Shown: positions 37,775 through 49,372 of the stretch, piece by piece | Position numbering within the stretch: the first letter of the stretch is position 1 | Layout of the letters: every line of letters starts with the position of its first letter | NCBI GenBank assembly: GCA_029379385.1 | Contig: CM055614.1 | Span: forward strand, 1,612,001-1,676,000 | Origin: Quillaja saponaria | Taxonomy: Eukaryota > Streptophyta > Magnoliopsida > Fabales > Quillajaceae | Length of the DNA: 64,000 nucleotides | Direction: 5' to 3' | Notes under the pieces: generated by a model | Seen by the model: the letters and a program-made list of their open reading frames with translations, nothing else | Database searches by the model: none | Told to the model about the DNA's origin: nothing | Made by a program: the position numbers and the translations under genes

Positions 37775-39170
37775 TGCCTTGGTGGTACATATACTATGTT
37801 CTCTTAGTCCCTCTCAGGAGTTCATAATAACCATGATTTCAGAGATATCTATGATTTCAGTGTGTAAGAGAACTGTTTTATGATTTCAGAGTGTTAGTAA
37901 AATGTGGTTGAATAAGATTGATACCCAAAGCCTGCTATATTAAGTACTGTATAAGTTAACAGGATGGCGAATAAAGCTTAGACTGTTAATGTATAAACAT
38001 CCCATATCCTTTTCATTCTATTGTCTAAACAAATTAAAGACATATCCTTTAACTCCTCAGACATATAAATCTATAAACAAGATTTATGAACTATTGATTA
38101 GTTAGAGCCATGTGAGACAGCAGCCAGCAAAGCCGCTAAGGATGATTATTCACGTCTTTGAAAATGTCTTTCTATGAGTGTATACAGTTATAAAAGGAAA
38201 CAATGTGACCTAGGAAAGACTTTGGGCCTTGTTATCGGTTCCCCTGAATACCCCCCGAAAGATTCCAACTGGTATTTTCGAACAATGCTCTACTGACTAG
38301 AAGGGGTGAAGGTTCTGAAAGCCAAATTGCATGTGTGGTGTTGAAATTGAAAGTAAGGGTAATGGTAGGCCGGTGGGGCATGATCAGTTAAGTGACCTAT
38401 CAGCTAACAAAGTTAGGTTCTTGACTAGTTGACTTGACAAGTTGGCTCACCTTAACCAAGTTAGGTCATGCTAGTATTGAAGTCAGTTCAAGTTAATAGA
38501 TGAGTCTGTTTCTAAATCTTTTTGTTTTAGGACTTGGTCCTTCAAAGTCCTAATTATCTGAAAGGTAGTGGCCCAATTTGCTTTATTTTATTTTATCTTT
38601 TTTTATCTGAAATAGTGGCATTGCATTCTGGGTTAGATCTGAAGGATAGAGACACGGACTTGCTTGTCACTATCTTAGGATTGACATGTAGTCCAAGCTC
38701 TCGTTACAAGCCTCTTCATCCTCAAATACCTCATTCCTTAATTTAATTCCCTGGCCTTCGACAAGAACATCAGTTCAAATCTACAATAAGAATAGTAGAA
38801 TATGTTACATGCATGTCAGTTTGCTTCTTTTTTTCTTTTTAGAAAAAGGGTAGTAGATCTTTACAGAAGGAAATTCTGTTCAATCTATTCGTCTGTAGTC
38901 TTTGTACGGCAATTCACTACTTAATGCTCGTTTGCCTAATCTCACTTTTATTATGCTTTTGCCCCAAACCATTATTCAAATTAGTCTAATGGGGAGCAGA
39001 ATAGAAATTTGTATAAGCATATCTCATATTCTTTTCATTTGGTACAAGATGTGTGTGGGAATAGAATATATGAGCTTATGGGAAAGAAAGAAAAGACACT
39101 TTGCATGTGACAGTATTATTATATTTACTTATTTAATAGGGTCAGAAAGATAGAAAAACGGGCCTTTTTC
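37775..39170. other. Intergenic
   Basis: Contains the 3' UTR of the plastid-type protein gene and then the promoter of the PMEI-domain gene. Small ORFs have no recognisable content. Confidence 0.5.
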
Positions 39171-39173
39171 TGT

Positions 39174-39183
39174 TCTATATATA
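39174..39183 (+). promoter_or_regulatory. TATA box of the PMEI-domain gene
   Basis: CTATATATATCC lies about 70 bp upstream of the ATG at 39246. Confidence 0.6.
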
Positions 39184-39245
39184 TCCTTCATTAGTCAGTA
39201 GTATCATTCATTCCTTCCATCTCAGTCTTCCATAGTCTCAAAGAC

Positions 39246-39848
39246 ATGGCAAAACTTGGCCTAATTTCCTTACTAGCGATCTTTCTTGCCCTTTACATTG
39301 CTAGCAACACAGTAGAGTCTGCTCTCGTTACACGCTCCAACCCTGTAGATTTTATCAGGGCCTCTTGCAGGGCCACTCGGTATCCTGATTTATGCGTTCA
39401 ATGTCTGTCAGCCTATGCAAATGTAATTAGACAAAGCCCGCAGCAACTGGCTATGACTGCCCTGGCAGTGAGCATAACCAGGGCACGTTCAGCTGAAGCA
39501 TTTGTGAACAAGATGAGTAAAGTCAGGGGGCTGAAGTCTAGGGAGTACCTAGCTGTAAAAGATTGCATAGAAAACATGGGTGATAGTGTAGATCGTTTAA
39601 GTGAATCTGCTATAGAGCTTGGTCGTTTGGGTCAGAACTTTGTGTGGCATATCAGCAATGTGCAGACTTGGGTTAGTTCTGCTCTCACTAACGTGAACAC
39701 TTGTCTTGATGGATTTGGAGGTCGCGCCATAGATGGAAATGTGAAGAAGGCAATTAACCGCAGTGTCACCGGTGTTGCTCAAGTCACTAGTAATGCACTT
39801 GCTTTGGTTAATAGCTTTGCAGCAAGGCAACGTACCATTAGACACTGA
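39246..39848 (+). CDS. PMEI-domain protein (pectin methylesterase / invertase inhibitor family)
   Basis: Members of this family bind and block pectin methylesterases in the wall, or acid invertases, tuning pectin stiffness or sucrose cleavage. The gene is one uninterrupted exon of 200 residues, the usual size. Residues 1-25 (LGLISLLAIFLALYIASN) form a signal peptide. The domain starts at FIRASCRATRYPDLC, the typical first hairpin with paired Cys, and has the later Cys in VKDCIENMGD and NTCLDGF. The four conserved cysteines are thus present. The C-terminus ends in the usual helix (SNALALVNSF). Inhibitor class (PME or invertase) cannot be told from sequence alone; the hairpin resembles the PMEI-type group annotated as '21 kDa protein'. 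Confidence 0.9.
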   Translation: MAKLGLISLLAIFLALYIASNTVESALVTRSNPVDFIRASCRATRYPDLCVQCLSAYANVIRQSPQQLAMTALAVSITRARSAEAFVNKMSKVRGLKSREYLAVKDCIENMGDSVDRLSESAIELGRLGQNFVWHISNVQTWVSSALTNVNTCLDGFGGRAIDGNVKKAINRSVTGVAQVTSNALALVNSFAARQRTIRH

Positions 39849-40795
39849 AAAACCTTAAAAGCTAGAATTGGACGGTCAGTTGTTTCAAGTGTGTGTGAGG
39901 TAATTAATGTTGGAAGGTCTCAGCTTACAGATTTTATGCCCCTTTAATTGTATAATACATGAAAATGTTAGATGATTTCTTAATAAGGTCTCTTGGTGTC
40001 AGTATTAAGAATTTGATTTCGTTTTTATTTTAATTAAGATTGAAGGATTCTAATTTCTTGTCTGTAAATAAATATCACATTTTCGGAAATGTAGGCTAGG
40101 CTTTACAAAATACAATTCGACTGGGACCGTTTCCATTTCAGGAACAATGGAGCCATTATCAGGAATAAGCGTGTAAGGTTGAGATGGCCACCGTCTACTA
40201 AAAAATTTGTTTACGTGCACGATAATCTTAATCTTCGTTAAATTAAATATACAAATTAGAGAAATAGGTGCTTTTTTTTTTTTTTTTTTTTTCTGTCTCT
40301 CTAGCTAGGTACTTGTGGAGTTCAAAAGTAAGAACCAATCTCTTCAAGTTTGGTAGAGTTATGTCTAATTTGATATTCATGCAATACGATTTTATTTTTA
40401 AGATAGTGTTTAAGAGTGTAGAATAGAATGAGTCTTATTTATAATATAATTATTGAGATCTCTTTAAAAATTGATCTAGTAAGTAAGAATATATATTTAA
40501 TTGATAAATTTAAATTTACATATGCATGAAATTTTATAATTTTTATTTATAAAATATATTTTTTAATCAGATCAAAGAAATTAATCAGAAGACACATATA
40601 AGAGATTGATTTAATTTAAACTCTCAACCCTTAACTTAGGAAAAGAAAAAAGGTTTATAATCGCGTCCAGAACGTTCCGAAATGTCAAATGAGGTTAGAG
40701 GTTAGCCCACAACTCACAGCACCTGTGTTATCCCTGACACGACAAGAAGAGAGGGCGCGAACAAAAGCGACATATAAACGCTCTTAGAGAAGCAA
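39849..40795. other. Intergenic and old promoter of the EF-G copy
   Basis: 3' flank of the PMEI-domain gene, then AT-rich spacer with a 23-base T run near 40275. No coding region was seen. Confidence 0.5.
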
Positions 40796-40825
40796 ATGGC
40801 GACGGAGTCCTTGGGAGTAACGGCA

Positions 40826-40841
40826 GCATTAGCGCATTAGC
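40826..40841. repeat. 8-bp tandem duplication GCATTAGC x2
   Basis: Two exact adjacent copies (40826-40833, 40834-40841) inside the transit-peptide exon of the EF-G pseudogene. Counting one copy only, the frame runs on as ALASPLCNLNG. Confidence 0.9.
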
Positions 40842-43450
40842 TTCGCCCCTCTGCAATCTCAATGGCCCTCAGAGAGGGCCAACTCCACTATATCCAGTAC
40901 GCTTTATGGTTCTTTGCCCTCGACCCTCTGCTTCTTTCACGTTATCTCCCTCCCAATTCTTTGGGAATACGCGTATTAGCTCAACATCTTCAAAGCTCTC
41001 TGCTTTACGTGAACGGAGCAGAATAAATTTATCTGTCTTCGCCATGACCGCTGAAGGTTTTTTCTTTCTCACTCTCTTGTTTAATTACGATTTTAGTGCT
41101 TCAAGTTTAAAACTTTGAAGTATTTCTGGCGGATTGAAGAAAAAGAAAAAGAATTATTTGTGGCGTAAGCAATTGTTAATTTACCAATTGGATGACATTG
41201 TTGGGAAAATCTACACCTCAAGTACTTAGGTAGTATGGCCGAAGCAGAACGTAATTATGTAGTGAATTAATTCAATTGCATACATTTTATAATTTATACT
41301 TCAAAAGATTTAAAATGTCCATCCGCGATAGTAACCTGTCAAACTTGTTAATTTTCACATGCAGTCTTGTATATTTTCAATGTACTTGCCCCTCTTTTTT
41401 CCCCTTACTACCAGATTTTTGGGTAATGTTTTCTGAAAGGTATAGTCTTTATCCTGATGAAATAACTCCAGGTCTCCACTTGTTATCCATAATAAAAGGG
41501 ATACAAACGCTTGACTTTCTCACATCATTTCAATGGTTATTGTCTAATTTCTAAGAAAGAGCTCATAAATGACAGAATAGATCATGTGACTCTTTTGAAA
41601 TGTATACAAAGTAATGCTTGATTGATATGTTGCTCAGGATTTTTTGCATTTCCTATATATTTATATATTGCGTGCCAGAAAACTGTTCGGATGTTTACCT
41701 TTGTCCTTGTGAAAATTACCATGTATCTATTGACGCAAGAGATGGCTTTTTGTTCTTTCTTGCCAGAGTCAAAGCATGCTGTTCCTTTGAAGGATTATCG
41801 CAATATTGGTATCATGGCTCACATTGATGCTGGAAAGACTACTACAACTGAACGAGTTCTGTATTATACAGGAAGAAACTATAAAATAGGAGAGGTGCAC
41901 GAGGGAACAGCAACGATGGACTGGATGGAGCAAGAACAAGAAAGAGGGATTACAATAACATCTGCTGCAACCACCACATTTTGGAATAAACACCGGATCA
42001 ACATAATTGATACCCCTGGTCATGTTGACTTCATCCTAGAATTGGAGCGGGCTCTCAGAGTGTTGGATGGAGCAATATGCTTGTTTGACAGTGTTGCTGG
42101 TGTGGAGCCACAATCTGAGACTGTGTGGAGGCAAGCTGATAAATATGGGGTCCCCAGAATTTGCTTTGTCAACGAGATGGACCGTCTTGGAGCAAACTTC
42201 TTCTGAACAAGAGATATGATAGTGACTAATTTGGGTGCTAAACCACTTGTTATTCAAATACCAGTTGGTTCAGAAGATGATTTTCAGGGAGTTGTTGATC
42301 TGGTGAAGATGACAGCTATTATTTGGTCAGGAGAAGAATTGGGTGCAAAGTTTGCGTATGATGATATTCATATTCCTGCAGATCTTCAGGAGCTGGCTCA
42401 AGATTACCGGTCTCAGATGATAGAAACCATAGTTGAATTAGATGATGAAGCTATGGAGAGCTACCTAGAAGGAATTGAGCCTGATGAGGAAACCATTAAG
42501 AGATTAATTAGGAAGGGAACCATATCAGGCAGTGTAGTCCCGGTATTATGTGGCTCGGCTTTCAAAAACAAGGGGGTCCAACAGTTGCTTGATGCTGTTG
42601 TGGATTATTTACCTTCACCACTTGATTTGCCACAAATGAAGGGGACTGACCCAGAAAACCCTGAAGTGACAATAGAAAGAACTGCAAGTGATGACGAACC
42701 ATTTTCTGGACTAGCTTTCAAGATCATGAGTGATCCATTCGTCGATTCCCTGACATTTGTCAGAGTGTATGCGGGGAAGCTATAGGCAGGGTCTTATGTA
42801 CTAAATGCAAACAAAGGGAAAAAGGAGAGAATTGGTAGACTTCTAGAAATGCATGCAAACAGCAGAGAGGATGTGAAGGTAGCTTTTGCAGGTGATATCA
42901 TTGCTCTTGAAGGTCTAAAAGATACAATTACTGGTGAAACACTGTGCGATCCTGATAATCCTGTCGTGCTTGAACGTATGGACTTCCCTGAACCTGTGAT
43001 TAAAGTTGCGATTGAACCCAAAACTAAAGCTGATATTGACAAGAAGTCAACTGGTTTAGTCAAGCTTGCCCAGGAAGACCCTTCTTTCCACTTCTCTCGG
43101 GATGAAGAGATCAACCAGACCGTGATAGAAGGAATGGGAGAGTTGCATCTTGAAATCATTGTTGATCGGCTCAAGAGAGAATTTAAGGTTAAATCTTCTA
43201 TTCCACCTATTCCACATTAGATTTCTTTTAAAAAGTGAGGTGCTTATGTTTTCGAAGTCCTATTGTGATTTTGTTCAACCATTAATCACGCCAACTCTGA
43301 TGTGCACATGATATGAATACAACTACTATTTATTTATAAACTTATGTGTAGAGAAACATGCATGTAGTTACTCATTTTATTGTTGTGTAACCAGCTTGGC
43401 ATTAGTTTTCTACTACAATCATGAAAAGAGGGGCTTCAACCTTCATATTT

Positions 43451-43479
43451 GTGGTGGTGGTGGTGGTGTGTGTGTGTGT
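43451..43479. repeat. (GGT)n(GT)n microsatellite in an EF-G pseudogene intron
   Basis: Trinucleotide GTG repeats merge into a GT run, inside the intron between 43188 and 43677. Confidence 0.9.
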
Positions 43480-44875
43480 AGCGAGGGAGTACTATGGGAA
43501 AAATTTAATACTGTTTTAATCTGATTCCTGCTTGTTTACAAGATCTACATCTACAATACAATCACTGAACTGAGTTTTTATTTTTTCTTTTTTGAACTGT
43601 TTTGCATTATAAGTGTGCTTTTCCTTATTGTTTGAAATCTTTACAAAGAATGACATTGTTTCATCTGGTGATCGTAGGTGGAGGCTAATGTCGGTGCACC
43701 TCAAGTAAACTACCGGGAAAGTATTTCTAGATTATCAGAAGTGAAGTATGTACACAAAAAACAGTCTGGTGGACAAGGTCAGTTTGCTGATATCACCGTA
43801 CGATTTGAACCCATGGAACCAGGCAGTGGATATGAATTCAAAAATGAAATCAAAGGAGGGGCAGTACCGAAAGAATACATTCCAGGTGTGATGAAAGGAT
43901 TGGAGGAGTGCCTAAGTAATGGTGTGCTTGCGGGTTTTCCCGTCGTTGATGTACGTGCAGTACTTGTAGATGGTTCTTACCATGATGTTGATTCAAGTGT
44001 CCTGGCATTCCAATTGGCAGCCAGAGGTGCTTTCAGGGAGGGGATGAGGAAAGCTGGCCCAAACATGCTTGAACCCATAATGAAAGTCGAAGTTGTTACA
44101 ACCGGAAGAACATTTGGGAGACGTAATAGGCGACCTCAACTCTAGAAGAGGCCAGATCAACAGCTTCGGCGACAAACCTGGTGGCCTCAAGGTATGTTAA
44201 AACACTTAATCGTTTTTTTTTTTTCTCCAAGTGTGAGGGGGTCACTTCAAACTGCTTTATCATCTCTCTTTGTCAAATCCTCTCTCCCTCCCTCCCCACC
44301 CAATCCAAGCAGAAAAAAGATTCTTTTGTGTATTAATAAGGGTTTAAAGAGTTGATTTTGGGATTTATGCAGGTGGTTGATGCATTAGTTCCTCTTGCTG
44401 AGATGTTTCAGTATGTCAGCACCCTCAGGGGCATGACAAAGGGCCGTGCATCCTACGTAATGCAATTTTATAATTTATACATCAGAGTTGGCTTGATTAA
44501 TGGTTGAACAAACATCACAATGGAATTCGGAAAACATAAGAACCTACCTTTTAAAAGAAATCTTAATGTTGGAGGGAGGACACTAAACAAACAGTATGAA
44601 GCATCGAATAAATAAACTCCGAATGGCGATACTCTTGGTGTACAAACTCATTGACCTATCGAGCTCCTATGAATTAAATAAATACTTACGAGATGCAGTA
44701 TAGATTAGAATGACGCCAGGGAGGGACACTAAACAACAAATAATATAAATCCACGTAATAGATAAATCAGAAAGCACCCCAATTATGAATTGTCATTTTT
44801 CAAATTAATTATCTATTTAAAATCACACCCGAAAGTACACTGTTTTCACCAAAAATTACACACTTCCAGTCACAT

Positions 44876-47819
44876 TTATCTCATCTGGACAATCCCCGCA
44901 CTAACCAACTTTTGGATTTTGTTCATCACCATCGGATTCTTTGTGTGTTCCTGTGCAGCCTTGGGATTTTCCTGGAAGTCGATCAATACCTGCATATAAA
45001 TATAAAGGCTCTTCAGCTCATTGATATTATATACCAAACAAGGAATATAACACTAAAGTTCAAAGTCAGGATTGAAAGTACCTGTCTCATAACCGGGTCC
45101 TGAAGAATGTTCTGAATCTCCGGGTCCTGCATTCCCTTGGTCTGCAAGATCAAATTTTAAATGAGTCCCATATAGCACCATGAATCTATTCACCAACCCA
45201 ATCTTTTGCTAAATATGAATATTACCTGTCTCTCTTTCAACTCATCTGGGCTTATATCCCCACGGCTGGCCTTGTTAATTTGTTGGACACATCTGGAATG
45301 AATTTATCATCAATAATGCATGCTACAAGTTGATGTCTACAAGAAGCTCACTTAATCAAAATTAAGATCCTGATTTACAAAAATCATGCCTCCTACCTTT
45401 TTATACCATCAAGCAATTCTTGGTTGTTACGGTCATGTTTCAAACCCTCTTGATATGTTTCCAAAGCTTTGTCATATTCTTTCATGAAAAACTGGATAGC
45501 TCCTTTTCTAGTATAACCCTTACAGAAGAATGGATCAAGCTCAATGCATTTCTCCGCATCCTTCAAACCCTCAGGTAACGCCCCCAATTTTGTATAGCAT
45601 GCAGCTCTGTTGCTGTATACCTGAAAGAAATTGACTAAATCAACAGTTGTCCAACTACATAAACTTTGAAAAATGATGGTCAATATGTGTAACTAAGAAG
45701 TCATCACCTTTGGATCTTTGGGGTTCCTTCTTAAGGCTTCCGTGTAATGCCTCACAGCCTCAGGATACTTTTGCTGCTTGAAGAATTCATTACCTACACA
45801 TCAATGGTTGTGGCAATCATGGAGTTAACTGTAGCTATAAATAATTTGACAGACAAATTAGTAGATAATATAAGAGAGAGATTCCAGTAACATCATGAGC
45901 AAGAAAAAAAAACAACAGACAAAGCTGACAGAAAAAATCAATAATCACTACAAAGAATCATACCTTTCTCACGCTCCTCATCAGCCAATGTTGGATCATA
46001 ATATTCTTGTTGCTCTAGTTCTTTCTTTGCTTTCTCAGCATCATTTAGTTTCTTTAAGGTCTCTGGGTTCCGGTGCTCTGTAAGTGCTTTCTGGAAAGCC
46101 TCGATAGCAGGTTCATAGTCCTTTGAGCATTTTGCCATTTTCACCAGGGCAGTTCCCTTCCTTGTCAGAGCTCTTGCTATCATCTTATAGTCTGCCCTCA
46201 GCTCTCTTCCCCTTTCCACAGCCTTGTCACAATCTTTTATACATTCTTCATTCTATAAAAAAGATTTATTAGTTTACACACAGTTAATAGCATGTTAACA
46301 TGAGGCGAACAGAGATGAGCAAAGTTAAGCAATAGTTTAAAGCAAGCCAGCATTGGCAAATTAAGCAATTAATTAGAAGCAAGTGTCAATAGATAAAAGA
46401 TTACATCTCTTTCTCTTCTACAACTGGAGGGAAACAGAAAGTAAACATGTCAAACTCTACCATAACAATAACCCCAACAACATAGCCGAAAGATAAGAAT
46501 CCTCCTTCTCTTACTTTCTAGTTATGCAGGGTTTCAGACCAATCTCAATTGTTCATGCCTATAGGGAACTCAAACAATTTCTTCCCTTCAACAATCAAAT
46601 TTCAATATATCCTTTTCAGACCCTTTCCCATTCTAAATTGCATCGGACCCAAGTAAGACAACCTCAAATACTAAAATGTAAAAGCTTTTCTTTTTTTTTT
46701 TGCTTTGTCCTCTTATTTCATACCGCAATACGTTATGTGCCTAAGGAAGAAAAGCATACCTTCTCATATACTTTCCTCTGGAGCTATTAGGACAAACTAA
46801 ACCAAACTACAACTACCGCTAATGAAGTAAATTACATCGGTCCAGTGCACCACACTAATGAATATATAGAAGTAACAAATAATATGTATTAAACCGAATT
46901 TCAATCTTTTACCAGATTAACATACCTTTCCCATCTCCAAGTATACAGCCGCACGATTTGTGACGAAGGATATATCCTCATCGTCCAACTCCATCGCCTT
47001 TGTATAATGCTGAATTGCAGTTTCAAAATCCTTCTTTTTATAAGCCGCATTGCCTGCTTCTTTTTCCTTCAGAGCTTGAGATTTCTTCTCCTTAGCTTCC
47101 TTATCCTTCAATTCGATTGGGTCCTTCTCTGGTTCCTTCTCTTCCTTCGCGGGCTCAGCTTCAGCAGCTCTTTTCCTCTCTGGCGGCGGGGGAGATTGTG
47201 AAGATTCCGGAATATCCATGTTGTCCGAACTTGGCGAGCTAATCTTGACGTTGAGCAACACTCCAAGGGCTTGCATGACTCTCTGATCTTTCAAATACTG
47301 GTTCAGATTGTTGGGGTTTTTCTGAATATCCTGCATCATCCTCAAGAAATCAGGTTGTTGAAGATAAGCCCTCGTTGACGGATCAGCAGTGAGCCTGGTC
47401 CACATCTCAGGTCCAGAAAAAACATCTCCGAAAGGATTATTCGTCGGCGGAGCGGCACGGGACCTGGAAGCCGCCGACTGTGCATCGGCTAAACCGGATT
47501 TGAGTGCTTCATTATTAGGGTCGATCTCGAGTCCCTTTTTATAAGCGGAAATAGCATCATCGTAATGGGCAAGACCAAGATGTGCAGCGCCGAGACGGCT
47601 GTAACCCTTGGACCAATCGGGCTTCAGCTCAACGGTTTTCTTGGCATCGGTTAAGGCTTCGCTGTACTTATGGAGGGAAGCATAAGCGGCGGATCGATTG
47701 GAATATAGAACATGGTTTTCAGACGAGAGAGCAATAGCATCAGAGAAGTGACGGATCGCGGTATTGAAATCGCTTGATGAGAAAGCGGCGTTACCTTTGG
47801 CTTTGGCTTCGTCGGCCAT
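44876..47819 (-). CDS. HOP: Hsp70-Hsp90 organising protein (HOP/STI1)
   Basis: HOP is a cytosolic adaptor that bridges Hsp70 and Hsp90 through three TPR domains. Seven exons, 46926-47819, 45964-46252, 45708-45793, 45397-45620, 45226-45292, 45082-45141 and 44876-44989, join to 577 residues, normal for plant HOP. TPR1 covers about residues 1-115 (EAKAKGNAAF, SNRSAAYASL, DWSKGYSRLGAAHL). DP1 is at about 130-190 (WTRLTADPSTRAYLQQPDF). A charged Pro/Glu/Lys linker follows. TPR2A starts near 255 (EKEAGNAAYKKKDFETAI), and TPR2B near 390 (EKGNEFFKQQKYPEAVRHY). DP2 closes the protein (DPEIQNILQDPVMRQVL). The start at MADEAKAKGN is the family start; a longer in-frame Met 19 codons upstream is unlikely. 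The 3' end faces the EF-G pseudogene 420 bp away. A heat-shock element and a TATA-like box lie upstream. No breaks were seen. Confidence 0.96.
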
Positions 47820-47891
47820 TGACGTCACAGAGCTAGAGAGAAAAGAAGTTCTGCGAATTGAAGAAGAAAAAGACAAGCAAACTCAGTAAAG

Positions 47892-47899
47892 AATATAAA
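47892..47899 (-). promoter_or_regulatory. TATA-like box of HOP
   Basis: ATTTATATTC on the minus strand, about 75 bp before the ATG and about 70 bp downstream of the heat-shock element. Confidence 0.4.
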
Positions 47900-47966
47900 T
47901 GAAGAAGATGGAAAGGATGAGACTCGAGAGAGTTCTGTGTATTGGTGTAAGTAGAGTGAAGAGGGG

Positions 47967-47979
47967 TTCTGGAATGTTC
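47967..47979. promoter_or_regulatory. Perfect three-unit heat-shock element upstream of HOP
   Basis: TTCTGGAATGTTC fits the heat-shock factor consensus TTCnnGAAnnTTC without mismatch. It lies 148 bp upstream of the HOP ATG, with a TATA-like TTTATATT between (about 47892-47899). HOP genes are known to be heat-induced, which agrees. Confidence 0.75.
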
Positions 47980-48450
47980 TGTAAGGATTAGTCTCGTAGA
48001 CTTCGTATCTTGTTCGGCAGCAGGAAGGAGGATGACCTCAATTTATCATCGATTTAGGTGATTCCAATTTTTTCTGCTACTAGGTCAAATACTGTATTTG
48101 GGTTTATGTTTTTATATTTTCGTAATGGGTTAATTGTGGGTTATCACTGGGCCTGAAGCCCATCATACAAATATCAGTATCCTTATCGTTTTTATTTTTT
48201 ACTTTTGGATGCACAAATTGTATTAAATTATTTCAATTTAACTTGAATCATGTCAAAATTATAAATAAAAAGACTACAACTTAATTTAAACATAAAAGTA
48301 TAATTATTTAACTTAAAATAAAATAAAATTTCAATTGAAATGAATAATTATTAAAATAATAAATAAATTGGAAAATTAATATTTTTCTAGATTTGACAGC
48401 ATAGTAATTTAAATACTACTTTTTAATTAGTTTATTACAGTTTTAGTTTT

Positions 48451-49120
48451 ATATACTTTTAAAAATAATTCTGATTTTATTTATTTATACTTTATTTTAA
48501 GTTCAATAATTTTATGTCATTATTAAATATTAAAATTAAATATATGATATTTTAATTTATTTTTTTAGAGTTTGGATTATATTGTAATATTTTTTCCTCA
48601 TAAGACAAGTGAGCATAGGTTTTTGAAATAGAGATATCTGTATAATTGTGATAGAGAGGAAAAGAAAAATTAAGTTAGGTCATGAATAGTTAGTAAGTTT
48701 ATCATTAAGTTTTGAATCGATTGGCTTGTTGACTTTAAATCTTTTTAATAAAACGATTTGAACTCATTTTCGTAAAAATTTGACTCTTAAACTTTATTTT
48801 TATATACTTTTAAAAATAATTATGACTTTATTTATTTATACTTTATTTTAAGTTCAATAATTTTATGTCATTATTAAATATTAAAATTATATATATGATA
48901 TTTTAATTTGTTTTTTTGGAGTTTGGATTATATTGTAAAAAATTTTCCTCATAAGACAAGTGAGCATTGGTTTTTGAAATAGAGATATCTGTACAATTGT
49001 AGTAGATAGGAGTGAGAAAAAATTAAGTTAGGTCATGACTAGTTAGTTAGTTGATTCTTAAGTTCGATCGACTTGTTGATTTTAAATCTGTTTAATAAAT
49101 AATTTGAACTCAATTTGTTA
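48451..49120. repeat. Tandem duplication with a 351-bp period
   Basis: Unit 1 (48451-48801) and unit 2 (48802 to about 49120) share long blocks in the same order. Examples are ATATACTTTTAAAAATAAT at 48451 and 48802, and TAAGACAAGTGAGCAT at 48601 and 48952; both pairs give a period of 351. Scattered substitutions and small indels separate them, so the duplication is not recent. Neither unit codes for protein. Confidence 0.85.
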
Positions 49121-49344
49121 AAAACTTAGTTATGAGTGAACTATTTTAATATTATTTAATATATTCTCATTATTTATATATAGATTTATAATAAATATAT
49201 TATATATGAAAATATATGAGATATAACTTTAACAAGTCGACTGTGAATTTGAATTTAGGTTAATGATCTCTTGCGAGCACGATTCGAGTTTTGTACAAAC
49301 TTGGCTGGTTGCCACTTGCCACCCTTGTGTAACAGCTAGAGTAA

Positions 49345-49372
49345 TTTATTATTATTATTATTATTATTATTA
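49345..49372. repeat. (ATT)n microsatellite
   Basis: About nine ATT units in a row, followed by a T run. Confidence 0.9.

Larger units (their letters stand above)
40796..44456 (+). pseudogene. Chloroplast elongation factor G (SCO1/cpEF-G) pseudogene
   Basis: The functional gene makes the plastid EF-G GTPase that moves tRNA and mRNA through the chloroplast ribosome. This copy keeps exon-intron form (40796-41056, 41767-43187, 43678-44191, 44373-44456) and the GTPase P-loop AHIDAGKT, but it is disabled several times. An 8-bp tandem duplication (GCATTAGC, 40826-40841) shifts the transit-peptide frame. TGA at 42204-42206 replaces the Arg of GANFF-R-TRDM. TAG at 42783-42785 replaces Ser in AGKL-S-AGSY. 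One added base near 44102 shifts the frame after KVEVVT. The G4 motif NKMD is changed to NEMD. The match ends shortly after GRASY, so the C-terminal ~25 residues are lost. Kept introns show a DNA-level duplicate, not a retrocopy. The lesions were read against the general EF-G consensus. Confidence 0.92.

Noticed and set aside
8859..39848. Idea that epimerase, amine oxidase, MYB, LTPG and PMEI-domain genes form a cell-wall gene cluster
   Set aside because: They are on mixed strands, spread over 31 kb with unrelated genes between, and share no visible regulatory sequence.
40906..41118. Separate small protein starting MVLCPRPSAS
   Set aside because: It is the shifted transit-peptide frame of the EF-G pseudogene after the 8-bp duplication.
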